Below are positions 10,301 through 22,609 of a stretch of DNA of 64,000 nt, piece by piece. Location: the NCBI RefSeq assembly GCF_001625215.2, contig NC_030381.2, forward strand, positions 52,749,214 through 52,813,213, in the 5' to 3' direction. Source of the DNA: Daucus carota subsp. sativus (lineage: Eukaryota > Streptophyta > Magnoliopsida > Apiales > Apiaceae). The notes under the pieces are model-generated. The model saw nothing but the letters and a program-made list of their open reading frames with translations, had not been told where the DNA came from and made no database searches. Each line of letters opens with the position of its first letter. Within the stretch, counting starts at the first letter, position 1. The translations under genes and the position numbers were made by a program.

Positions 10301-13300
10301 TTAGTATTGAGTATAAGAAATTGGAAAAGCAGAACATGAAGTATACAAGTCACACTTTCTCTGCATAAAACAAAACTTGCACAAACTAGTTTGATCAACA
10401 TTTCTCAACATCTCAAAAAAAAAATTCTAACCTTACTTTGAAATCTTTAATCAAGAGACTTTCTATCTGCAATCAGTAAGTTATTCAATATCTATTTACA
10501 GTTTGATGTGTTTATATGAATCAGCTGTAGTTTTTGGTTCTTTGATATGTCTGTATGCATAGTAAGTTATTCAATTCTTTTTTCACTTTGTGATGGGTTT
10601 TTTTTGTTGATTACAATAAAGTTGAAAACTTTTTATGTGGGCTTATTTGGAATGAAGTTCTTGTTGATGATATGTGTTAAGTGACCGATTCTCCTTGAAC
10701 GTGAAGGTAGGTGTTAGGAGAAGGGCATACCATGATCATATTCTAACATTCCCCTCACTCGAAAACTCATTTATGGGTCGAGAGTGGATCACTTCGAGTC
10801 TCCCGAGCCTAAGCTCTGATACCATATTAAGTGATCAATTCTCCTAAAACTTCAAGGTGTTAGGAAGAGGGCTTATCAGGATCATATTCTAATAATATGA
10901 TGATTTCATATAATAAAAGTAGGATTTTTTACTTCAAGAAATCATTTTTATTGGATTATGATGTTTAAGGCTTAATCTGGCATGGACTTTGTAAAGGAAA
11001 TTTTTGTATAGCTTATAGTTTTGTTCAGCACTGTGTTATAGTAGCAGCTGATTGCTAAAAGGTTGAACTGGAGTATACTATGGTTGTAGACTTGTAGTGA
11101 TAATAAATATGTTAAGTCCCCTGTTATTAAGGAAAAAAATTGGTATATTAAGTTGATTCTGATGCGGGTTTGTCGTGGAATTCGGACACTTACAGACTTA
11201 CAGTGGTTATGGTGAATAGAGAGGTTTTCATGAAGTGTTGTGTACCTAATTTTGTCGAAGAACTAATAATATGTGAATGCTTACATCATCATCATTCATC
11301 GGGTTCATTTTTCGATGTCATGTTGTGGACTGGTAGCTGAGTAAGCAATTAGTAAAGTAGTAAAGTAGCAGCTGGTAGCAGGGAGCTTACAAAATTATAT
11401 GCACATATTTTTGCCCCCAAAATATATTTTCAACGCCAGTCCTCTTGAAGTGCTAAACTTCTGTAGCTCCATTTCAATTAGTTGTAAATTGTTTTCTGAT
11501 CAATTTATCATGCAGTATACTTCGGCCTTCTGTTTAGCATATTTCTTTTTTGTTCAATGGCCAAGGCGCCAAGCTGCTTGAGTGTTTTCTGCTTTTATAT
11601 TTTTACATAAAAATAAAATAATCAGCATATAAAGAGGCTTTTCGTTTGATTGTGCTAGGCTGCTAGTAGTCTCATATATTTTTGATCGTTATTATACAAC
11701 TTTTTCTACTCTGCAAAACATATCATTTCTTTTGATATACTATTTTACTTCATTAAATCATATATTTGCATCAGTGGTCTGGGTTTAATTGGGGGTCAAA
11801 TCTGTACTTTACATGTTTGATTGCTTTTTTACTTTCTTGTGAAGAAAATGCATCTCTTCTATGTACAGTAATCATGGCTGGGGCTGCAGAAGGTTCTCAA
11901 TTTGATGCACGCCAATTTGACGCAAAAATGACTGAGATGTAAGTGATCAGTTTATTGTTTTTACTTGATCAGTTTTTCCGGTCATATGCAAATATTATTG
12001 TCTTTTTCACTCTGTTCCTCTTTCGCTCGATGAACTCATTGGAGCAGACTTAATACTGAGGGAGAAGAATTTTTCACATCATATGATGAAGTTCATGACA
12101 GTTTTGATGCTATGGGATTGCACGAAAACCTTTTGAGGGGCATCTATGCTTACGGTAAGCTGGTAACAGATAGTTTAATTTGTTTTCTTTCATGCGGTGC
12201 TTGCAGCTATATATTATAAAATTGTATGATGACATCCTGAAATTAAAAAAACAACTCACCAATTTCCATGACTTCAAGGGTTACTTATGCCTCTGCCAGT
12301 AGCTTATCCAACAGTATACTTAATGATTAATATAATGTTTTCATGGATCATTCTTCTAGTTCTAGCTTAAGTCTTTCAACTGTCCTTCAAAACATTCTTT
12401 GGCTTGTTTTGCCATGGGAATGTATCCACTGATTCTTTTTGTTTATTATTTACTATCACTGAACAACTTTCTGATAAGCAGAAACTGATAATATTGTCCA
12501 AATTTGTCGTTTTGTTTTCATCAATTTTAAGGTTTTGAAAAGCCATCCGCAATTCAGCAGCGAGGGATTGTTCCATTCTGCAAGGGGCTAGATGTTATTC
12601 AACAGGCACAATCTGGTACAGGGAAAACAGCAACTTTCTGCTCTGGAGTTCTGCAGCAGCTTGATTATGGTGTTATTGAATGTCAAGCATTGGTTCTTGC
12701 TCCCACTCGTGAACTAGCACAACAAATTGAAAAGGTTATGCGAGCACTTGGTGACTATCTCGGTGTAAGGGTTCATACTTGTGTGGGTGGGACTGTTGTC
12801 CGCGAAGATCAACGAATTCTGTCAAGTGGAGTTCATGTCGTGGTTGGTACTCCTGGCCGTGTATTCGACATGTTGCGTAGACAATCACTTCGCTCAGATT
12901 ACATCAAGATGTTTGTTCTCGATGAAGCAGATGAAATGCTCTCAAGAGGTTTCAAGGATCAGGTTTTTGTGTTTCCTATGATCTGCATGGTCATCAATTT
13001 GTGTGGGTTGCTTATTTAATAGGCTATCTGATGCTACTCTACCACTACTAATGCATGATTTCTGGTTTTTTTTCCTTTTCTTAAATATATTAGTGCTTCT
13101 AACATTAGCTAAACACGTCTTGCTCTGAGGGTATATTGTCATTTGAATATGTTCTCATAATTGTGGAGGCTGTTACATTTTATAATACTATCTAAGACTG
13201 CATACTGCTAAAGGCTGATCAATCTCTTCTAATATCTACTTAATTTTGCAGATTTATGATATATTTCAGTTGCTACCATCGAAAGTTCAGGTTGGAGTTT

Positions 13301-13887
13301 TTTCCGCTACTATGCCTCCCGAGGCTCTTGAAATTACTAGAAAGTTCCTGAATAAGCCTGTGAGGATTCTCGTAAAAAGAGATGAGCTTACTCTTGAGGG
13401 TATTAAACAGTTTTATGTGAATGTTGACAAGGAGGAATGGAAACTGGAAACACTATGTGATTTATACGAGACTTTGGCCATTACCCAGAGTGTGATTTTC
13501 ATCAATACCAGGCGCAAGGTTGATTGGCTGACTGACCAAATGCGCAGCCGTGATCACACAGTGTCTGCCACTCATGGTGACATGGATCAGAATACGAGAG
13601 ACATAATTATGCGTGAGTTTCGCTCTGGTTCTTCCCGCGTGCTCATTACAACTGATCTCCTGGCACGTGGTATAGATGTCCAGCAAGTGTCCCTTGTGAT
13701 AAACTATGACCTGCCGACTCAGCCAGAGAACTACCTTCATCGGATTGGACGCAGTGGCCGTTTTGGAAGGAAGGGTGTTGCGATCAACTTTGTTACCAGG
13801 GATGATGACAGGATGTTGGTCGACATACAGAAGTTCTATAATGTGTTGGTCGAGGAGCTGCCAGCAAATGTTGCCGATCTTCTTTAG
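10300..13887 (+). CDS. EIF4A: Eukaryotic initiation factor 4A, copy 1 (ATP-dependent DEAD-box RNA helicase)
   Basis: eIF4A is the helicase subunit of the cap-binding eIF4F complex and unwinds 5' UTRs for 40S scanning in the cytosol. Coding exons: 11874-11938, 12048-12154, 12532-12962, 13252-13887. They join in frame to 412 codons plus TAG, the family's normal length. The protein starts [16 protein letters not shown]. Visible motifs in order: Q-motif region ([12 protein letters not shown]), motif I AQSGTGKT, Ia [37 protein letters not shown] and [14 protein letters not shown] non-coding leader exon ends at 10475. Leader intron 10476-11868 has acceptor CAG directly before TAATCATGG. A TRIM retroelement sits in that intron. 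All motifs are intact, so it is likely functional. The leader start is approximate. Confidence 0.95.
10675..10894 (-). mobile_element. TRIM (miniature LTR retrotransposon) in the eIF4A-1 leader intron
   Basis: Two ~70-74 bp terminal repeats (10675-10748 and 10825-10894) are in direct orientation. Read on the minus strand, TGGTATCAGAGC, a primer-binding site complementary to the initiator Met-tRNA end, follows the first repeat (complement of 10813-10824). A purine-rich GAGTGAGGGGAA (complement of 10749-10760) precedes the second. A 5-bp duplication ATATG flanks it (10670-10674 and 10895-10899). It has no coding capacity. The repeats have diverged, so the insertion is not very recent. Confidence 0.88.
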
Positions 13888-14826
13888 TGTGGAACTGATG
13901 TGACAAGGTACAAGTTTTTGAAAGTTACTTGATATCCTATCTAGTCACGGCTTACTAGACACATATTTGGATCTGGACTTTGATTGTGACAACCCTTGTG
14001 CATTTTGTTGTATTCTAATTTCTGCAAATATTGGTGGATTTATACGTGTCCTATTTTCTCCCTACAACTTGTAGTATGGGATGTTTGAACCAGCAACAAT
14101 TTTACATTTAACTCTGTTCATGTATAATTTGATTTTATAAAGGTGTGATTATCTATTATTCTGCTTGAAACTTGTTTATATTCGGAATTGGAAGAAATTT
14201 TTTGATATCTTGCTCCTGCCGAGTTTATAGGTTCTACAAATTTACTTACATGTGAAAGAAAATAAATGCAGTGATATTTTTACCAAGTATTTTGTATTTT
14301 CAGTATCAACCTGTTTTACCCATACTTGGTTGAAAGTGCCCAACATGCGAATTATCGGCTGAAAGCTGTGCTTCATTCTACTACCTCTTCAGATTTTTTT
14401 CTAGTGGTCCTTTATATAGATTTTGGCTGGTTTACAGAGGATTCTTCACATTGATGTGGGTAACAATGTCTTGAAAAAAATTGACAAAATTTATGGATTC
14501 TTACTGGAATTTTGTAAAAGAGAAGTTAGCTTTGTGTGGCCTTTTCTTATAAGTTGCTTTGGAAGAGTATGAGTGGAAGGGTTGGTAAGCATTGCACTTT
14601 GTTGAAAGGGAGTGCTGAGAATTAACTCAAAGCTAACTACAAAAAAATGAATTATTTTTAATAGAAGGTCATGTTTGTAGATTATCTATTAGTTAGTCGA
14701 GATATAAAATTTGCTTTTAAAATAGACGTGGTCCACCACTTACTAGGATAGGTTTCCTAAATTATATGTAAGTTGGTTTATTCTAATTAAGTTAGTTCAT
14801 ATTAATGTATCTCAATTGATTATGCA

Positions 14827-16119
14827 GACTGAAAAAAACAAAATAGCATTGGTCCCCAATATCCTGCATTTTCTCATGGCTCGTATGCAAATCGTTTATT
14901 TCCAGCTCTAGTAATCTATAATCAGGTTAGTGTGGAAAATTATATCTTGTTCAAGGAGATTTGTTGTCCTTTTGATTAATACCAAGTGTTTTTGTCCTGT
15001 TTATAATTGAGTTGTTGAACAATAAGCCCTTAACAAACTAAGCCACAATTGAATCCTCTGAAATTTACATAGATGTAGGCATTGATTATATGTGTTATGT
15101 TTGCATTCCTTCGCTAGCTGTATGTTTACTTGACAGGAAGACTTGCTTCGAAGGGTCAAAAGATCAGTGAGAACTTCTATTTCAGAAGCGATTGCTCTGT
15201 AAGTTGTGATTGCCTAATTGGCATGTACAGTTTTACTGTAAGTGTAAATAAACTCTTCTAAGCCACATTTTTACCAAAATTTATGTATAATCCCAGCCGC
15301 CTTCTACTTTTCTGAATAGTTCTTGGGAAATTTTGTCGAGAAAATAGATTTGATACCAAATAGCAGTGCTGCAAACAAATGTATCCGTAAGAGAAATTGT
15401 AATGAATAGCTTAGTCTTATTCAGTATCTGAATCTGCTTTTGATCGTAGGGCGTTGGTTTTTACTATAGGTTACTGCTGTACTTGGTAGAAAAATTACGC
15501 TTCCTGCTTATTTGTCTACTGTTCTAAGATTAACTACTAAATTGATTGAGTTTTCTTACAACCTATATATGTAGAAGATAAGTCATGGGAAGTAGATTCA
15601 ATTTGTTTTAAGCACGTTGTTTTGAATTCTTGGATCATATAAGTATTTCTAAGTTCTTTTCAGGTTTCTGCTGCTTGTGCGGTGTGACTCATATAATGCG
15701 CTTCTTCAAGTGCTTTCTTTTTTACATTTATGTGGTAGCTTCCAACATTTAAAATATTGTCTTCAGTTTCTTCTTTCTCTTACTGTTACATCAAAGCTCC
15801 CGCTGAGAAGCGTGATGCTTTAAATTTTTATTTGTTCCTGCTGTTGGCCTGCTGTAGAAGCTCGACATGGACAGACCTTAAAGTTCTACAGTGGTTGATT
15901 CATTCTTTTCTTATTTACTGTCGCCAAAATATTCAATCCCATTTCTTTGTTACATCTGTGTGGCATCTACAACATTGCCAGAATTTAGCATAATATTGTT
16001 TGATATCTGAAAAATATCTGTAATGTTGTTTTACTATGGATTCTGATTGAGTAAGTGCATGTTTTCTGTTGTCTGAGTGTAACTGTCTTCTTTACAGTGA
16101 ATGGGTTCGAGCCACTTAA
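14827..16119 (+). pseudogene. Possible spliced gene fragment, unidentified
   Basis: Three putative exons can be read: about 14842-14925, 15137-15198 and 16098-16119. They join in frame with good splice signals (CAG|GTTAGT, GACAG|GAAG, CTCT|GTAAGT, TTACAG|TGAA). The reading includes PQYPAFSHGSYANRLF, EDLLRRVKRSVRTSISEA and ends EWVRAT-stop. There is no in-frame ATG, and a stop precedes the first exon, so it would be the 3' remnant of a gene. I do not recognise the family. The downstream 16140-16260 stretch also has a coding-like look (MIETEVKLQLPLKESS) without an assignable frame partner. Low confidence. Confidence 0.3.
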
Positions 16120-16649
16120 ACAGTTTGAGCTTTTCATTCATGATCGAGACTGAAGTCAAGCTACAACTCCCTTTGAAGGAGAGTTCCAAGTCTGTTAACA
16201 GAGTGATAGAGCCGGCAACTCAGTCTGAAATTGAATATCTGAAGGAATAGTTGAAATATTTGGTATGTCAAATTTTAATATCGAGGTTAAAACTTCATTT
16301 TTAGTTTTTTCTCATTCTTGTTTGTCGGTGACATTCTCGTTTTATAAGCATGATACAGCTCTATTTACAAACATCTATAACATGTCCGGATTTAAAAAAA
16401 TTTGATAGGGCGGGGATTAAAGAGAAATATGATATATATTTTTTTAGTTGGAGATGAAAAATAAGTACTAATTATGGTTGCAAAGACTTATCAGCTTACC
16501 GTGTAAAACTGATTCGTCTTCTAAACTGCTCCCTGCTAGATTATTGTGGCAAATGTAAGAGACTGGAGTTTCAAGATAAAAGCACTTCCTAAGGAGAACC
16601 AGCACACATGCAAATCACCTGGGCTAATGTTAAGGGAATCAGCTCTTTA

Positions 16650-16983
16650 GAGCATGTGGGTCCTTTTTAATGTTACATAAGCATCATCCAGTGGATTTTA
16701 AAAAGACCCCGGTCACACTGCTTCAATGCACGAGCCCATTTCCACTTACAGATGAGTACATCAAATCTTATCTTTCTTTATATAATATTGTTTTAATTTA
16801 TAATATAATTCTCAAGCATTTGGAACTTGAGAATTTGGATTTGAAGAATAAGAATGTAAAAGTAGATGCACATTTATAAAGATTGTACAAATGAATGCAT
16901 AAGGACCAAAAATAAGCACAGGTAGCAGGAGTTTACCGGGCTATGCCCGGTTTTTGCTTTTACTCCTGTGGGTTGGGATGCTC
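16650..16983. mobile_element. Harbinger-like MITE
   Basis: Ends GAGCATGTGG and ATGCTC are inverted and flanked by TTA trinucleotides (16647-16649 and 16984-16986), as in PIF/Harbinger elements. The right subterminal part forms a nested hairpin (CAGGAGT...ACTCCTG around ACCGGGC...GCCCGGT, 16927-16968). Confidence 0.6.
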
Positions 16984-17465
16984 TTAGGCTCAACGTCCTT
17001 GCAGAAAAATCATCAGGAGGATTCTGTAAAATGATTTCTCAATAGTTTCTTGACCTTGTGGTGACAGCTGAGAAGAGAAGGCACTCCAAGTAATGTCCGA
17101 AACTATTGGTTCAAATCTACATTTCTCTTCACTTGTATATTTTCTCAAAAAAAGAACTTGTATTATGAAATTGATGACCAATTTGTGTAAATGAAAAAAA
17201 GATCCATTATTAGTTAGTTATGCCAAATTTTTAACTAACTAGTTTTCGTTAATTACCTTCGGAAAAATGTTATAGCTATTGCAAGTTAATTTACAAATTT
17301 AAATGATCAAATTACATATATAATTTTTTAGAATTAATCATCAAATAATATCACCCGGTTTTTTATCATATTAGTGGCTTGATCTTTTAACAAATATTTT
17401 TATAATTTTTTGACCATATTGCTATTTTTAATATTTTATTTTATTGAATTATAATGTTAGTTATA

Positions 17466-17713
17466 CTCCTCATGTCCCATTTAATTCTGTGCGTTTTTTT
17501 TCACTACTCAACACACGCTTCAATTCTCCTATAAAATATTATTCTATCACTTATTTTTAAAATTTTATTTTTTTTGAACAAAAATATAACATTCGAATTT
17601 TTATTCAGAAAAAAAAATCTTGAAATTAAGTTACGGAACTATACTTTACGGAATTATTAAAGTATGTGCCACATTCTAATCCCCAATGTATATAACTCCG
17701 GGGACAAAGAGAA
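17466..17713. mobile_element. Stowaway-like MITE, diverged
   Basis: The left end CTCCTCATGTCCCATTTAAT and the internal ATAAAAATT / CTATACTTTA blocks match the family at 21528-21753. The right end GGGACAAAGAG is degenerate. Confidence 0.55.
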
Positions 17714-17909
17714 TATTTTATTTTGAAACTTTTAAAAGAAAAATAATAATAACAATATATGATTAAAGTACCCTGCAAAAAAGAATTGGAAGTATCAAAG
17801 AGAAAAAAGTAGCGTCAGGTCCATTAAAAATTAATTTTTTACACACGAATTAATTTTTTTACACACGAAATATCTAAAAAAATTAATTTTTTTTTTTTTT
17901 GAATTCCTG

Positions 17910-19520
17910 CCATTTTTCTCCAGAACTCGAAGAAACAAGCAAATGCTGTATACATACACGAATGAGCCTCTCTTATCCCTGGGGCGTCCACTCTCAACTC
18001 AATTTCTCTTCAACAATCAGTAAGTCAATTAGCACAATATATATAATATAGCTATGTATTTATTTATGTTTAGATTGATCTTTTCATCTACATCAGATGT
18101 GGGAATCAGTATACTTGATTCATTGAGTTTCTTTTCATTCTTTAGGGGTTTTTTATCCGTTTAGGCTGAATTTATAAAAAAGATAAACTTTTTCTGTTTC
18201 TTTCTGCTAGATTGTGTTAAAGATGAAAACTTTTTATGTGGGTTTATTTGGATTGATGTTCTTGGGTGTGATTTTGTTTGATTAAGCAGGTTTTTGCGTT
18301 TTGTTGATGTTCAACCCTGGAACAATTTCAATCATGTGAATTGGCCTTTTATTGACTAGAATAGCTGGTATCTGAAGCTGATTGTTGTAGACGCGTTGTT
18401 TGGGGAATTTCCGCGTGTATAATTGGGCTGGATAAGAACTGGTTGTGTGTATGATTACACGATTGTAGCAAGAAATAATTTATTTTAATTAAAATTCAGA
18501 TACTTGCTCTGGTAATGGTGTATAGAGTTTTTTTCTTGCAGTGTTGCGCACTCGCGTTTGTTGAAAATTAAGAAATACATTTGGTGGAATATACATCAGT
18601 TAGTGATTTGTTACCTAAATCAGAGCTATTCTTTATAGCTCGGGATGCAACTTAAATTCGACTCCACTAATGAAGTTATAAAAACCGTGTAATTTTGAAG
18701 CTCTCTTGAGTTTAATTAGTTGTAAAAATAATTATGATAGAGATGCCATGCAGCATGCGGTATATATAAGCATTCAATTTTAGCATATTTCCTTCTTTTC
18801 CCAGTGAACGGAGCTGTTTGAGTGTTCTCCATTTCACCAATATAACGTGCCTCATTTATGGTCATGAAAACATATAAGTCCTAACCAACAATTTTATTCA
18901 TTTGCTTTTTCTTTTCCTTGTTAAAGTTTGCAACTTCAGTTAGAAGTTAGAGTTGGAATCATACAGACATAATTATAATATTGATTTTGGTAACCGTCGT
19001 GCTTAAATTGCTCAGCTGTAATTTTGTTTATTGATCGCTGAATATATTTTATCTAGCTTGTCTTTTCTAAATATGCTTTGTATCTAGAATTTGATTGCAG
19101 TTTTTATGTGTTGGATATTAGCTATACACTTATACCACGAGGGGAAATGATGATCAGGATTTAAACCAATGACCTTTCATGAATCTCATTTGATTTTACT
19201 TGTTTGATGTAGTCTCTACTCTCTAGGACTAGTGGTGTTAATGAAATCACTTTGAATTAAAAATTAATTGTTTTTTGTTTATAAAAATGCTCTTTGCAGA
19301 ATATAAATTAGTCACACACTGGGTTATAAGGTGTTTCTCCATTTCGGTTTGCAAAATCTTGAATAAAGATTAGAATTTGTTGCAAGCTCACTTATTTGGT
19401 GAACGATACCTTAATTTTGTTTGCTTTGAAAGAATTTGAAGATTTGTAGCTTATCTGTCCTTTTATTTATCTCTTATTTTTGTAAAATTGATTTATTATT
19501 ATTGTTTTTTTATTTTATAG
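17910..19520 (+). promoter_or_regulatory. eIF4A-like leader exon and leader intron upstream of the SecE-like gene
   Basis: The leader exon ends at 18019 (CAATCA|GTAAGT), just as eIF4A-1 ends at 10475. The following intron shares blocks with both eIF4A leader introns: CTTTTTATGTGGGTTTATTT, then GGATTGATGTTCTTG..GTTTGATTAAGCA (compare 22860-22926), and later TTAGCATATTTC...AGCTG(C/T)TTGAGTGTT (18781-18826; compare 11533-11590 and 23598-23650). The acceptor TTTTATAG is at 19520, one base before the SecE-like ATG. It therefore looks like an eIF4A promoter/leader copy now serving another gene. Confidence 0.7.
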
Positions 19521-19521
19521 G

Positions 19522-20641
19522 ATGGCTGTCAGTTCTGGATTATTAACCAATTTTGCAGGTTCTTTTATATGGTGTTTGTATTTATTCCTTTTTTGATGTG
19601 TATAAACTTATTAGATTTTTTGATTGTACAGTCCACCCAAAGCTGTTATTCAAAATTCAAGGGGTACACCCTATTCGACCTACTTTTTGGAGCAGGCACA
19701 AAATCATTAGTTTCCCTCAAATTTTGGAAAGAGTAATTCTTTTTCTTGAAAGTGTGAAGAAGGATTCATGATTCATAACTTTTAGATGTCAGTTAACTCT
19801 TTGTTTCTCATAGATTAACAATGCACCATTCTTTTCAGAGGGGTGGTGGCACCAGATATGTTCAATCAGTTGGAAGTAACCGTCTTGAGTTTACTTATGA
19901 TGATGATGTGAGTAAAGAATCCCACTGGTCAGTCAAGTTGAAGGAATTTTTAAGGTATATTATAATATGTAGTACTAGAATATTAATGCAATCACTTTAA
20001 AGTTAAACACTATCATCATAGGATCTGAGGAGAAAAGACATCGCTTTATTTGAGTGTCTGTTTTATGATCATTTTTCAGAGGTTTGCGGTTATTACTTGC
20101 ATTTTTGGCTGAGCAACCCGGTCAATTGAAATACATAGAGTGGCCAAGTTTCCAGAGCACGGTGAGTACTAGATACACATGCTTTACTCAGTGATGAAAA
20201 TGTTTGATAGCACTACGTTTTACCTGTGGTACTTTAAATGTTACAATGTTTCTCCAACTTTAGAGTTTCAGATGGGACGGGTTAGTTGTACCCCTGTCAC
20301 AGAGATTTCTTAAATGTTTAATACGTATATCTATTGTGGAATATGTTAATACGAGCTTAACTAGTTTGCTTACCGCCTTGATAACGTTAAATTTGAAGCT
20401 TTTTTTTCCCATTCCAAGTGATACTAATGGTTTCATGCTAATTGCATTCGTATTCCTAATTTCTGTCATTTGTAGATATGCTATGGTAGATATGCTGTTA
20501 ACTTTGTAATTTTGTATGCAGCTGAAGACTGCTACTCTAACACTTGTTATTGTAGCATTGCTTATTGTTGCTCTGTCTTCAGTTGATGGCGGACTCGGTT
20601 ATTTATTGGCTTTATATTTAAGGAGGAAAAATGTCACATAA
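19522..20641 (+). CDS. SecE-like protein translocase subunit (small membrane protein, probably organelle-targeted)
   Basis: Five coding exons join in frame: 19522-19558, 19632-19732, 19839-19954, 20080-20161, 20522-20641, giving 151 codons plus TAA. The C-terminal third has the SecE signature: an amphipathic segment with QLKYIEWPSFQSTLKTAT (compare the bacterial KVVWPTRxET motif), then one hydrophobic segment (LTLVIVALLIVALSSVDGG) and a basic tail (LYLRRKN). SecE clamps the SecY channel. The basic, acid-poor N-terminus (RPTFWSRHKIISFPQ) would fit a plastid or other organelle transit peptide; this is inferred. It lies between two eIF4A genes and carries an eIF4A-like leader intron. Whether it is the SECE1-like or SECE2-like paralogue I cannot say. 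Confidence 0.75.
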
Positions 20642-21079
20642 TGTTGCTTCTTAGAGTGCTAGCTCCTTAGAGTGCTATAATACTGGTGGGCGGATCTTTC
20701 ACGAACCTAACTTAATCATGTTGTGTACATTTATCAGTATTAGCAACACGCTGGGCTGTAGATACACTACAGGTTCAGTTGTAATGTGGTCTCATCCTTG
20801 GATGATGCTCTGACTTCTTACAGCATTATGAACAGTTGATCAAAAAATATCATACGGTGAGAGCATTCCCAAGCGTTGAATGTTATATTTACTTTACTAT
20901 CAGTCTTCATATGTGTTTGAAAGATTATCGTCATATGCCAATATTTGGAGGATAGATCACGACATGATAGATTAAAACCCGCCTGCAATGTAGGCCAATT
21001 ATAAAACTATAGTTGAATACTAGTAGAGACTTCGACCCTCTATAAATCTCCAGTAACAGCTTCATTCATTCCATCTTCA

Positions 21080-21475
21080 ACATGAATATGATAATATATG
21101 TTGCAGAAATTACTGTCAGGAAATTCTATGTCTCGGCCGTTGATGATTTTGTGGTGTGGGCTGGAAACTACACAATTCTGTTGACGGGACACTTCGATTT
21201 GGGCTGGAAACTACACAATTCTGGTGACGGGACACTTCGATTCTAAGGATGATGCTGTAAGCTTCTTAAATTCTGTTAACCAGTCCCAGTACCTAGCTAT
21301 CCCCATGGTATTGCAACCAGGGCTGTGGAGACCTGCTCATGTGTTAAAAGAGTTAAATTATCTGGATAGAGTAGAAACTTTTGCTTTTGATGTGAATAAT
21401 GAATGCTTCACAGAAGGTTTTACAGAAGCCTGGATCTTTCGAGGCGGTTGTTTTAAGGAAATATTTCTTTCTTGA
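21080..21475 (+). pseudogene. Unidentified gene fragment broken by a 43-bp tandem duplication
   Basis: A coding-like frame runs ITVRKFYVSAVDDFVVW...LTGHFD from about 21112. It is interrupted where 43 bp (21158-21200) repeat at 21201-21243. It resumes after the second copy as SKDDAVSFLNSVNQSQYLA and continues through NYLDRVETFAFDVNNECFTE to a stop at 21475. As 43 is not a multiple of three, the duplication shifts the frame. An AG acceptor (TTGCAG) precedes the fragment. Family not recognised. Confidence 0.4.
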
Positions 21476-21527
21476 GAGTTGAGGATAGTACCTGAATTCG
21501 AGGAATATGACTTCGTGAAATTATATA

Positions 21528-21753
21528 CTCCCTCAATCTCATCGGATTGTTTATATTTACTGTTTGCACGCATTTTGAGATTTTATAAAATATAGTTTCA
21601 TAATATTTTTTTTATTTTTTATTCTTTGAATAAAAATTTAACGTCAAATTTTTATTCAGAGAAGAAATTTTTTTAAAAAGTATTTTGAAATTATATTTTA
21701 TATAAATTGTAAAATACATGTTAAAAAGCAAGTAAAGAATCCATGGGACGGAG
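21528..21753. mobile_element. Stowaway MITE
   Basis: Starts CTCCCTCAATCTCATCGGAT and ends CCATGGGACGGAG. TA flanks both ends. Shares the interior block TTTACTGTTTGCACGCATTT with the element at 44098-44317. Confidence 0.8.
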
Positions 21754-22407
21754 TATACAGTACTTTAATTTGGATTAGGAGAAATATGGCTAGTATATAG
21801 TACCTCAAGAAAATATGGCGAGTATATAGTACTCGAGTGTAAATTATTTTGTTATAACTAAAGTCTAAACAAAAGCTACGAGATACTTTTGCAATCGAGT
21901 AAATACCACTCGGCAACCACTATGAACGATCTGCAGGACCAGAGGACACGAAGGATCGACGAAAAAAGCAACAATACCATCTCACTCCACTAATGTTTCT
22001 TTTTGATATAATATTTTTATAAAATAATTTTATATAATTTCACTCCTAACTACCCGTTCATTATAAATTTTATAGATTGAAATGCATGAAACATATGATC
22101 ATATTAACACAAAAATGTGGTTATAATAAATTTACATATTGCTGGAATAACAATAATCAAAAGATGAGAATCGGATTATAAAATTTTGGGCCGGATTTGA
22201 GAGATTTTTCGACTTTATTAGATATATCGATCTTTTCCGATATATATATTATAAACATCTTATTTTATATCTCAAGTCAATATGGATTAAGTCTTTATCC
22301 CGACGATTAAAAACGATATTTAAAATTAAATAACTTTTAATTATTAATCATATTCATATTCATATTCAAATTCAAATTCAAATTCGATTTAGGATCGAAA
22401 AAACTAA

Positions 22408-22609
22408 ATTATCTATAAAACCCAGGAAAAATATGAGAAAAAACACAAAAGTAATTATACAGTCATACCCCCGTCAATACAAAACAAAAGTTGAGACACA
22501 CTCGTCTATCTCTTTCTCTTGCAAGTCTTTCAGCTCCTGCGGCGTACATCCTAGGAGTTTGTCTAAACCCTAACCCTACCTTTCTCAAATCAATTTTTCT
22601 CTGCAATCT
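22408..22609 (+). promoter_or_regulatory. eIF4A-2 core promoter and leader exon with telo-box
   Basis: A TATA-like CTATAAAA lies near 22412. The leader exon ends at 22609 before GTAAGT. It holds AAACCCTAACCCTA (22565-22578), a telo-box, an element common in plant translation-apparatus promoters. The equivalent place in copy 1 is degenerate (ATTCTAACCTTA, near 10421). Confidence 0.55.

Noticed and set aside
13462-13740. Minus-strand ORFs opposite eIF4A exon 4 (also 25474-25941)
   Set aside because: Shadow frames of a strongly conserved helicase exon.
16670-16879. 69-codon ORF
   Set aside because: Lies inside the Harbinger-like MITE; no recognisable protein.
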